Assembly (NCBI GenBank): GCA_022822085.1
Contig: JAJECK010000104.1
Coordinates: 1 to 64,000, forward strand
Length of the DNA: 64,000 bases
From: Candidatus Poribacteria bacterium
Lineage (GTDB): Bacteria > Poribacteria > WGA-4E > WGA-3G
Direction: 5' to 3'
Below, one piece after another: positions 26,340 to 34,223 of the stretch (within the stretch, counting starts at the first letter, position 1; every line of letters starts with the position of its first letter). Below the pieces are notes generated by a model, which was not told the origin of the DNA, searched no databases, and saw only the letters and a list, made by a program, of their open reading frames with translations. The position numbers and the translations under genes were made by a program.

Positions 26340-28100
26340 ATGCACCACAATTTTGATGATTTAAACAACCTGATGGATGCAGATTTGATTCGTCTTGTTC
26401 AATGCCAAGATGAAAATGCGTTCACAGAATTGGTATCACGGTTTAGTCCACGAATTTGGAATGCCGTTGTTCAAAATTCCAGACAAACACGAGACGCAGA
26501 AGAAATACTTATGGATATCTGGTTGGCTGTTTGGCAGAACGTTATTGGTCTACGTAAGGTTGAAAGTTTTGGGGCATGGTTACATAAAATTGCACATACT
26601 GCTTGTAATAGATACTATGCTTCAAAAAGGAATCAACAGGACGAAATCATAATGAGTTATGAAGATTTAGCTGCCCAGATTGATAGAGAATCAGAGCAAA
26701 GATTCCAAAGTGCAAAACTGCGAGCGGATGCAAGAGAAGCAGTTCATCAACTACCACAAAAAGTGCGTCCTATCGCACAAATGTATTACTTAGATTTATC
26801 GAGTGTTAAGGAAATTGCAGATGAATTTAACTTACCGATTGGAACGGTAAAGTCTAAACTTAGTGAAACGCGAAAACTATTACAAAAAGAGTTTGAAATC
26901 GAATCAAAAAGGAGCAAATCAATGACACAAAAGCCTGAAAAACCTGAAACTGAAAAAACTATATGTAAGATAATTGGTGTCGGTGGTGCAGGATGCAGTG
27001 CGGTGAAACAGTTAATCAATGATAAAGCGAATGATATTGAATTTTACGCAATTGACACTGATACTGAGACACTTAATGCATGCGACGAGTTAATCAGAAT
27101 ACAAATTGGTGAAAAGGCCACACTGGGTCAAGGAACAGATGGGAGTCTTGAACTTGGTAGGAGGGCAGCAGCAGAAAACATAGATCAACTTCAATCTGTT
27201 GTGTCAGATGCTGATATGATCTTTATTATCGCTGGTATGGGTGGTGGAACGGGGACAGCCGTTGCCCCAGTTATCGCATCAATTGCACGATCAAAGAAGA
27301 TTCTAACAGTCTGCTTAGCAACTCGACCTTTTTTTGAAGAAGGACTACGCCGAATAGAAATAGCGAAACACGGATTGTATGAACTTAGCGATGAGCCCGA
27401 TTCAGCTGCAGATGCTATTATCTTAGTCCCTAATCCGGACATATTAAATCGAGATAGTCTGATTGATTCGTTTAGTGAAATGATACAGTACAACGAACAT
27501 ATACTTATTCACAGTGTTAAATCCATATTAGATATATTTACTACTGCTGGTGAGATTAATGTTGACTTTGATGACATACAGACTCTATTCCGTAATCAAG
27601 GAACAATGGTTATGGGTTTTGGGAAAGCAACGGGTGAAAATCGTGCGAAAATTGCTGCGCAAAACGCTATAGAATCATCATTATTTCAAGAAGAGAGTGT
27701 TACGAAAGAGCCTTCAATGTTAGTGAATATATCATCTCCACCCAATTTTACAATGCATGAACTTGATCAAGCAATGTGTGTCATTGGAGAGAAATATCAG
27801 GATGCAAGTCCTATCTTTGGATTAGTCTATGATGATAAATTAGAACAAAACGATGAAGTCATAGTAACTGTAATTGCAAGTGGATCTGAATCACAAAGTC
27901 CATCTACTCCATCTATTTCTACCAGAAGTCAGGGAAATACTTCAAAACAAGATCAAGAAACAATATCTTCAACTGATTCAGATACTGTAAAATCGTCAAA
28001 TCTTAGTTTTTATGGTATGCTGTTTGGGCAGGAACATATTCCAGAGAGTGTCCAAATAACAATTGACAACATTGCATCTATTGAAATATTGCCAGATTAG
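26340..28100 (+). CDS. ECF sigma factor fused to an FtsZ domain
   Basis: A single 586-codon frame. Residues 15-95 are sigma region 2 (RDAEEILMDIWLAVWQNV at 51-68) and 130-182 are region 4 with its helix-turn-helix (VKEIADEFNLPIGTVKSKL). Residues 208-515 are a full tubulin-like FtsZ fold: GVGGAGCSAV (213-222), the GTP-binding signature GMGGGTGTA (299-307), and the T7 loop NVDFDD (407-412), whose acidic residues complete GTP hydrolysis in the neighbouring subunit. A Ser/Thr/Gln-rich linker (515-550) and a short C-terminal segment follow, without the usual FtsA/ZipA-binding tail peptide. At the junction an AAAAAGGAG and an in-frame ATG (codon 195) could start FtsZ alone. No anti-sigma gene is adjacent. 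Both domains are certain; that one polypeptide joins them is what the sequence shows. Confidence 0.9.
   Translation: MHHNFDDLNNLMDADLIRLVQCQDENAFTELVSRFSPRIWNAVVQNSRQTRDAEEILMDIWLAVWQNVIGLRKVESFGAWLHKIAHTACNRYYASKRNQQDEIIMSYEDLAAQIDRESEQRFQSAKLRADAREAVHQLPQKVRPIAQMYYLDLSSVKEIADEFNLPIGTVKSKLSETRKLLQKEFEIESKRSKSMTQKPEKPETEKTICKIIGVGGAGCSAVKQLINDKANDIEFYAIDTDTETLNACDELIRIQIGEKATLGQGTDGSLELGRRAAAENIDQLQSVVSDADMIFIIAGMGGGTGTAVAPVIASIARSKKILTVCLATRPFFEEGLRRIEIAKHGLYELSDEPDSAADAIILVPNPDILNRDSLIDSFSEMIQYNEHILIHSVKSILDIFTTAGEINVDFDDIQTLFRNQGTMVMGFGKATGENRAKIAAQNAIESSLFQEESVTKEPSMLVNISSPPNFTMHELDQAMCVIGEKYQDASPIFGLVYDDKLEQNDEVIVTVIASGSESQSPSTPSISTRSQGNTSKQDQETISSTDSDTVKSSNLSFYGMLFGQEHIPESVQITIDNIASIEILPD
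26906..26924 (+). promoter_or_regulatory. Internal Shine-Dalgarno and ATG at the sigma/FtsZ boundary
   Basis: AAAAAGGAG (26906-26914), a seven-base gap, then ATG (26922-26924), in frame as codon 195 of the fusion gene. It falls just after sigma region 4 and just before the FtsZ fold, so a stand-alone 392-residue FtsZ could be made from the same message. Confidence 0.7.
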
Positions 28101-28202
28101 CAGTATTCATCATAATTCATAAAGGTTTGTTCGAGGTTATTTAGTTACGTATCTCATTAATTGAGTGTGTTTCATAGATAGCAAATGTCAGATTTACACT
28201 TA

Positions 28203-28317
28203 AAAGTAGTAGGCACACTCCGTGTGCCGTCCTCGGACATCCTCAAGCCTACAACACTCCGTGTGCCGTCCTCGGACATCCTCAAGTCTACGGCACACGG
28301 AGTGTGCCTACTACTTT
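28203..28317. repeat. Long palindrome with internal direct repeat
   Basis: The left arm AAGTAGTAGGCACACTCCGT and the right arm ACGGAGTGTGCCTACTACTT are perfect inverted complements. Between them the unit ACACTCCGTGTGCCGTCCTC with its continuation to CTCAAG is directly repeated about 47 bases apart. A partial arm (AGTAGTAGGCACATTCCG) also occurs at 13439. Confidence 0.85.
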
Positions 28318-28426
28318 GCATTGATGCCATTAATACCTAACTATTTATAAAACACATCAACTGCTATTTATAAAATAATTAATCCTGTAACACCATTAAC
28401 ATCCTTGACTTTATATCTACTCTTTG

Positions 28427-28576
28427 TTATAGTAAAAACCACAATTACCTGGACATTGGCGAGGTTCGGAAGAAATCAACGGGACCAATGCCATTAAGGC
28501 ATTCCCCGCCTCGCCAGCGCGAGTGTGGGGATTGATGTTCATTGAAATGTGAACATATTTTCGGATTTTACTATAA
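28427..28576. repeat. MITE-like element, family A-type ends
   Basis: TTATAGTAAAAACC at the left and GGATTTTACTATAA at the right are inverted complements with one mismatch and match the family A ends. The interior differs: GGCGAGGTTCGG and CCCCGCCTCGCC. It ends 31 bases before the comF start and probably carries or separates its promoter. Confidence 0.75.
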
Positions 28577-28607
28577 ACTACTATGAATTCAAAAATAGTT
28601 ACATCAA

Positions 28608-29345
28608 ATGCACATACGACCAAACCTATTACAACAATCCATTCAAACAGCAATATCATTCATATATCCATCACAATGTAAGGTCTGTAAAGAGCACCTC
28701 AGTCTCGATGCCAAACCTTATATATGTATGTCATGCTGGAAAGACATAGAATACATAAACCCACCATGGTGTGAAATCTGTGGAGGACCAAACGATGCCA
28801 ACTTATGTGATTCTTGTGCATCTCTACCTCCCAGATATGGAAAACTTCGAACGATCGCAGTTTATGAAAAAACCATCCAACAGGCGATACATCTCTTTAA
28901 ATTTGAAAAACGAACTTCTCTAAGACACTCCTTAGTCCAACTACTTCTGGATAATATACCTAACGATTTAAACCTACAAGACTACGACTACGTCCTTCCT
29001 ATACCTATTCACAAAAAACGATTGCGTGAACGTGGATTTAACCAATCCTTGTTACTGGCGGAAGGTTTAGCGAAAGCAACAGATATCAAAGTATTAAAGG
29101 ATGCTCTTGTTAGAAGGAAGAACACTTCTCCACAAAGCAGCCTACACAAAGAAGCACGACAGACCAATATTTTAGGTGCATTTGAACTAAAGAATTCAGA
29201 CTATATTCAATCAAAACAGATACTTGTTCTTGATGATGTTTATACTACGGGGGCTACGGTTCGAGAAGTAGTAAAGATATTATGGGATGCTGATCCAGTC
29301 GAAATCGATGTGTTAACTTTAGCGAGAACCTTACACCCTTATTGA
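28608..29345 (+). CDS. comF: ComF family protein (zinc finger plus phosphoribosyltransferase)
   Basis: A 245-residue protein. The N-terminal double zinc ribbon has CKVC (about 24-27), CMSC, CEICGG and CDSC. The C-terminal type I phosphoribosyltransferase domain includes VLPIPIHKKRLRERGFNQS (about 128-146) and the PRPP-binding loop ILVLDDVYTTGAT (about 206-218). ComF proteins aid DNA uptake and recombination restart in transformable bacteria; no other competence gene is visible here. It is followed by smc. Confidence 0.9.
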   Translation: MHIRPNLLQQSIQTAISFIYPSQCKVCKEHLSLDAKPYICMSCWKDIEYINPPWCEICGGPNDANLCDSCASLPPRYGKLRTIAVYEKTIQQAIHLFKFEKRTSLRHSLVQLLLDNIPNDLNLQDYDYVLPIPIHKKRLRERGFNQSLLLAEGLAKATDIKVLKDALVRRKNTSPQSSLHKEARQTNILGAFELKNSDYIQSKQILVLDDVYTTGATVREVVKILWDADPVEIDVLTLARTLHPY

Positions 29346-29461
29346 AACCAAACACATTTTTTATGCGTATTATCTTAAAGGTTAGGTTAACTATACAATA
29401 ATATATCGTTAAGTCTATTGTTGATGATACGATGGACGCTATTATTGGTAGGAGGTGCGAT

Positions 29462-32400
29462 TTGCAATTAAAAAGCATAAAAGTCAGCGGATTTAAAAGT
29501 TTCTCCGAAGAGGTAGATCTCTTACTTGAACCCGGTATTACAACGATTGTCGGTCCAAACGGGTGTGGGAAAAGTAACGTCTCCGATGCGATTCGGTGGG
29601 TATTAGGAGAACAGAGTGCGCGTGCACTACGATGCACGAGTATGCGAGACCTATTGTTCAATGGTGGAGCAAATTTTAATCCATCACAGAGAGCAAGTGT
29701 AACAATCTCTTTCACCAATATCAATGAAAACCTATCTATCAATTCACCAGATGTGGAAGTTTGCAGACAACTCACACGCGATGGAAAAAGTAGTTATCTT
29801 ATCAACAAGACTCCATGTAGACTTCGGGATATAAGCGAGCTCTTTATGGATACTGGAGTCGGGGTGGATGCATATTCTGTTATGGAACAGAGTAAAATTG
29901 ATATGATACTTAACGTACGACCCGAGGAACGACGATTCCTATTTGACGAAGTTGCAGGTATTACAAAATCTAAGCATAATAAGAAAACTGCTATTCAAAA
30001 ATTAGAAGAGACGAAACAGAACTTAGTTAGAATCAACGATGTTATTCAGGAATTAGAACGTGAAACTGCATCTTTGAAAGAACAAGCGGAACAGGCAGAG
30101 CACTATAAATCGCTGAAAGAACAACAACAAAAATTAGAATTAAGTCTTGCATGTCGAGAATACGAAAAACTCGTATTAGAACATCATGATGCTCAAAATA
30201 AATTAGATGAAATATCAAACCAAGTTAGTGATGCAAATCAGGAGATACAAGATGCTGAAGATAGTGTTGAAAACGCTTCAATAAAGAGAACTGAGTTGGA
30301 GGATGCCATTGCTTCTGCTCAAAAGAAGAAAGATGAGATTTCTGCAAAGAATGACAATATTGAACGACAGATTGTTATCTACAAAGAAAATCAACAAAAT
30401 ATTACGCAGCAACGACATAGAGCACAGCAAACTCTGGAATCATTAAATTCACAACTTACCCATTTACAAACACAGAAAAGGACAAGGACACAAGAAAAGA
30501 AACGAACTGAAGCTGCATTAAAGATAGAAGAAAGTCGTTTATCTGGACGCAAACAGGTCTTACAGGAGTTGAATTCACGGATTGAAAAAGCAGATGAGAA
30601 TGTACAGAATGCACGTCAGGAACTACAAGAAACGATCACTGAACTTTCTCAATATGAGAACAAGAAAATATCTATAACTGACAGGGTGACAAATACACAG
30701 AGTAGTCTTAACCGTATTAAAGAAACTACAGATGCCTTGAATGCTGAACTCAAAATTGCTACAGAAAATCGTGAGGAGATACAACATTCAGCGACAAAAT
30801 TAGATGCTGACTTAATACAGATTAATAATGAAAAGAGTAAAGCTGAAAAAACTTTCAATGAATCTCAAGAGGCACTTAGGCAAATTGATACTAAGATTCG
30901 AGGATTACAGGATACTTTAGGTGTCAATGAAACACAACATAGAACCTTGATGCAAATGCAATCTTCATATAGGGGCTACTACTCTGGCGTAAGTGCAATC
31001 ATGCAAGCAAAAGAGCATTATCCTGAGCAATTTAGGGGAGTATGTGGGGTTGTTGCTGAGCTCATACAGACACAGAACGAATATGAAATTGCAATTGAAG
31101 TCGCACTCGGTAGTGCTATACAAAATGTCATTGCTGAGACTGCAGAAGATGCTGACGCAGGAATCAAATTTCTGAAAAAAAATCAGGCAGGTAGAGTCAC
31201 ATTTCTACCGCTTGATATTATTCGCAGACGTAATTTCACCGATGATCTTCTACTTGATGAACCCGGAGTCATTGGTGTTGCTGAAGATTTAGTGGAGTTC
31301 GATCACATATACCATCCGGCAGTACAACATCTGTTAGGAAACACCCTTGTCGTAGATAGTTTGGATACTGCTATCGCATTAAAAAGACGCTTCAATCCAA
31401 ATGCTCGCATGGTTACTTTAGAGGGTGAATTGGTTAATACTACAGGTGCAATTTCCGGAGGACATACAGAGCAACGAAAAACTGGTCTATTAAGTCGAAA
31501 CAATGAACTTGATGTTCTACAATCTAAGATTGATGATTTGGCAAAAATAGTCGATCAAACTAAAGAAAAACGCAAAGTGTATGCAGCGACAATAGCAGAA
31601 GCACAACAAACAAGACAGAAACTCTCTGTCCAGTGGCAAGATAAAAAAATTGAGAAAGCTGCAATAGAAAAGGATATTGAACAGATAGACCAAAATATTG
31701 ATCGTATTGAAAAACATATTGCAGAGAATGAAGTTGAAAATAGACAACAACAGGAATCCGTAGATATTTCGATAGAGGAACAACAACAAGTTGATGACAG
31801 AATCCAGGAACTTACGAAAAAAAGATCACAAACTGAAAATCGCATTAAGCGCATCAACGAGGGGATAGCAAGTGAAACCCGGAAGCATGAAGAAGTTGCT
31901 CATGAAGTCCAGGAGAAGGAAATATTCTTGGCAGGACAGCAAGGAAATATAAATGGTATGATCAATGAACTTGAAGGTTTTGAGGAGCGAGAAGTTCAAA
32001 TTGAGGAAGAAAAGAGAAAACAGCAAGATATTATTGATAATGACGAACAAACTAAACAAGGTATATCTGACCAAATTAGAGAAGCACAGCGTAAATTCCT
32101 ACAAATACAAGGTGATTTCGCTGAAGCAGAAGCAGAATGTGATGAACTAACTGAAGAACGTGATTCGCTGCTTGAGGAGATTGAAACACTACAAAAAGAG
32201 ATGCGAGCCACTCGGAAATTACATGAAAAGCAGAATAATAAACGAACCAATCTTGAGATAAAGACAACACAACTTGAGATGCGGATAAAATCCATCTCAA
32301 ATCGTATACAAGATAAATACCAAGTATCAATTGATGAACTCCCAAAACCGATGATCGCTGTTTCTGAAGCTGAAAATGAAACTAATCAACCTGAAATCAA

Positions 32401-33049
32401 TGAAATTGATATGTTGGACAGCATTGAAAAGTTGAAAGCAGAAATATCAGCTATGGGGGATGTCAATCTCAAAGCCATTGAAGCACATGAAGAACATCAG
32501 AAACGTCTGGAGTTCCTCGTTACACAACGGGAAGACGTTCAGCAATCTATTGAAACATCATATCAAGCAATTCAGAAAATCAACGAAACTTCACGCGAGT
32601 TGTTCCTCAAAACATTTGAACAGGTGAAAAACAATTTCCAAGAAGTTTTTGTAGAACTCTTTGGGGGTGGAGAAACAGAATTACGATTAACCGATGAATC
32701 CAATGTTTTAGAATCAGGTATTGACATTATTGCGCGACCTCCGGGCAAACGTCCACAAAGTATCACACAGTTGTCTGGAGGTGAACGTTCTCTTGTAGCA
32801 ATCGGTTTATTGTTTGCAGTATTTAAAATCAAACCCAGTCCATTTTGTGTGCTTGATGAAGTAGATGCCGCACTTGACGAGGCAAATGTACTCCGATTTA
32901 CAAATCTTATCCGTGCCTATTCAGATGATACGCAGTTCGTAATTATCACACATAACAATCGCACGATGGAAATTGCTGATGTGATGTACGGTGTTACAAT
33001 GGAACAAGCAGGAATGTCAAAAATCGTCTCAGCAAAGTTTTCGAGATAA
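29462..33049 (+). CDS. smc: Chromosome segregation protein SMC
   Basis: A 1195-residue protein from the TTG at 29462, chosen for the GGAGG six bases upstream and because LQLKSIKVSGFKSF is the family start; an ATG at 29432 would add ten unrelated residues. Order: Walker A GPNGCGKS (31-38), a long coiled coil, a hinge around 495-640 (YYSGVSAIMQAK, the AGRVTFLPL block, GAISGGHTEQRKTG), the returning coil, the ABC signature LSGGERSLVAIGLLFAV and Walker B FCVLDEVDAALDEAN near the C-terminus. It is an ATP-driven dimer that organises and separates chromosomes, normally with ScpA and ScpB, which are not in the window. Confidence 0.96.
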   Translation: MQLKSIKVSGFKSFSEEVDLLLEPGITTIVGPNGCGKSNVSDAIRWVLGEQSARALRCTSMRDLLFNGGANFNPSQRASVTISFTNINENLSINSPDVEVCRQLTRDGKSSYLINKTPCRLRDISELFMDTGVGVDAYSVMEQSKIDMILNVRPEERRFLFDEVAGITKSKHNKKTAIQKLEETKQNLVRINDVIQELERETASLKEQAEQAEHYKSLKEQQQKLELSLACREYEKLVLEHHDAQNKLDEISNQVSDANQEIQDAEDSVENASIKRTELEDAIASAQKKKDEISAKNDNIERQIVIYKENQQNITQQRHRAQQTLESLNSQLTHLQTQKRTRTQEKKRTEAALKIEESRLSGRKQVLQELNSRIEKADENVQNARQELQETITELSQYENKKISITDRVTNTQSSLNRIKETTDALNAELKIATENREEIQHSATKLDADLIQINNEKSKAEKTFNESQEALRQIDTKIRGLQDTLGVNETQHRTLMQMQSSYRGYYSGVSAIMQAKEHYPEQFRGVCGVVAELIQTQNEYEIAIEVALGSAIQNVIAETAEDADAGIKFLKKNQAGRVTFLPLDIIRRRNFTDDLLLDEPGVIGVAEDLVEFDHIYHPAVQHLLGNTLVVDSLDTAIALKRRFNPNARMVTLEGELVNTTGAISGGHTEQRKTGLLSRNNELDVLQSKIDDLAKIVDQTKEKRKVYAATIAEAQQTRQKLSVQWQDKKIEKAAIEKDIEQIDQNIDRIEKHIAENEVENRQQQESVDISIEEQQQVDDRIQELTKKRSQTENRIKRINEGIASETRKHEEVAHEVQEKEIFLAGQQGNINGMINELEGFEEREVQIEEEKRKQQDIIDNDEQTKQGISDQIREAQRKFLQIQGDFAEAEAECDELTEERDSLLEEIETLQKEMRATRKLHEKQNNKRTNLEIKTTQLEMRIKSISNRIQDKYQVSIDELPKPMIAVSEAENETNQPEINEIDMLDSIEKLKAEISAMGDVNLKAIEAHEEHQKRLEFLVTQREDVQQSIETSYQAIQKINETSRELFLKTFEQVKNNFQEVFVELFGGGETELRLTDESNVLESGIDIIARPPGKRPQSITQLSGGERSLVAIGLLFAVFKIKPSPFCVLDEVDAALDEANVLRFTNLIRAYSDDTQFVIITHNNRTMEIADVMYGVTMEQAGMSKIVSAKFSR

Positions 33050-33089
33050 TTTGTCTAACTTTTCCTACCAACTATATTAATTACTACCA

Positions 33090-34052
33090 ATGTTTGATCG
33101 TTCCAAACTAAACATCTTACCCCTATCAGAACGTCAACATAAAATGACTGTTAATGACATCTACCCTTTAGATGCTGAAACTCCTGATTATGAAAATGAA
33201 CATCTAAACATCGTTGCAGAGCGAATAGTGCAAGCACGCAAAAACGGCAAAGAAGTCATTTGGATGATGGGTGCTCACGTCTTACGAAGGGGTAACTCAA
33301 GATATATTATTGATCTGATGAATCGACATGTGATAACGCATATAGCAACCAATGGTGCTTGTGCTATACACGATTTCGAATTGGCACACATAGGTGCAAC
33401 GCTGGAAGATGTTGAGTTATACATAAAAGATGGGAAGTTCGGAAACTGGGAGGAAACCGGTAGATATCTAAACGAAGCTATCGTTAGAGGTTACACTGAC
33501 AAAATCGGTTTTGGTGAAGCAATCGGTAGACTTATACAGAACGAAGAAGAGGATTTAGTTATTCCACATCTTGACATTAGCATATTTGCAGCAGCATACC
33601 GTTTAGGTATGGAGATAACGGTTCACAAAGGTATCGGTTATGATATTACTGACCAACACCCTGCAGCAGATTACGCAGCCCTCGGTTGGACAAGTGGAGA
33701 AGACTTCCTACGGTTCGCGTATGTTGTTTCACGTTTAGAAGGAGGCGTTTTTCTAAACTTAGGTTCTGCTGTTATGGGTCCGGAAGTTTATCTCAAAAGC
33801 CTGTCTATGGCACGGAACATCGCAGCACAGCGCGGAGAAGAAATCCGACATTTCACCACTGCCAATTTCGACCTGATTGATTTTACTGATTTTCAAGAGG
33901 AGGGGAAACCAACAGATGCACATTACTATCACCGACCTAAAAAGACTATTCTCATTCGTACTGTAAAGGACGGTGGAGAAAGTTATCACATCTCTGGAGA
34001 TTTTTCTGTTACTATTCCACGCCTATATCAATTGATACTTGAATATAGTTAA
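33090..34052 (+). CDS. Deoxyhypusine synthase-like protein
   Basis: A 320-residue soluble protein. The blocks WMMGAHVLRRGNSRYIIDLM, ATNGACAIHDFELAHIG (about 89-105), DGKFGNWEETG, VTVHKGIGYDITDQHP and VFLNLGSAVMGPEVYLKSL resemble the NAD-binding fold of deoxyhypusine synthase. The catalytic Lys region of true eIF5A-modifying enzymes is not evident, and bacteria lack eIF5A. Bacterial members are usually left as conserved hypotheticals. The stop codon TAA (34050-34052) abuts, and shares bases with, the family C repeat end. Fold similarity moderate, reaction unknown. Confidence 0.6.
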   Translation: MFDRSKLNILPLSERQHKMTVNDIYPLDAETPDYENEHLNIVAERIVQARKNGKEVIWMMGAHVLRRGNSRYIIDLMNRHVITHIATNGACAIHDFELAHIGATLEDVELYIKDGKFGNWEETGRYLNEAIVRGYTDKIGFGEAIGRLIQNEEEDLVIPHLDISIFAAAYRLGMEITVHKGIGYDITDQHPAADYAALGWTSGEDFLRFAYVVSRLEGGVFLNLGSAVMGPEVYLKSLSMARNIAAQRGEEIRHFTTANFDLIDFTDFQEEGKPTDAHYYHRPKKTILIRTVKDGGESYHISGDFSVTIPRLYQLILEYS

Positions 34053-34221
34053 ACGTGAGTTTGATAATAGGACAGGGCAGACGCATTCCTCTTAAAGTCC
34101 CCCTTGATAAGGGGGTTAGGGGGTTAAATCGCAGAAATAGCACCTTTTAACCCCCTAACCCCCTTATCAAGGGGGAATGTGTCCATCCTATCAAAATAAA
34201 TTCTTTTATCAAACTCACGTT
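34052..34221. repeat. Inverted-repeat element, family C, complete copy
   Basis: Ends AACGTGAGTTTGATAA and TTATCAAACTCACGTT are exact inverted complements. Inside, two long arms (around 34101-34130 and 34140-34177) built from CCCCCTTGATAAGGGGG, TTAGGGGG and their complements form an almost perfect 30-base stem with a short loop. It fills the space between two convergent genes and could act as a bidirectional terminator. Confidence 0.9.
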
Positions 34222-34223
34222 AG

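Larger units (their letters stand above)
28101..28607. other. Intergenic region rich in inverted repeats
   Basis: 507 bases between the sigma-FtsZ gene and comF. It contains the palindrome at 28203-28317 and the family A-like element at 28427-28576. The other sequence is AT-rich with no gene recognised. Confidence 0.6.
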
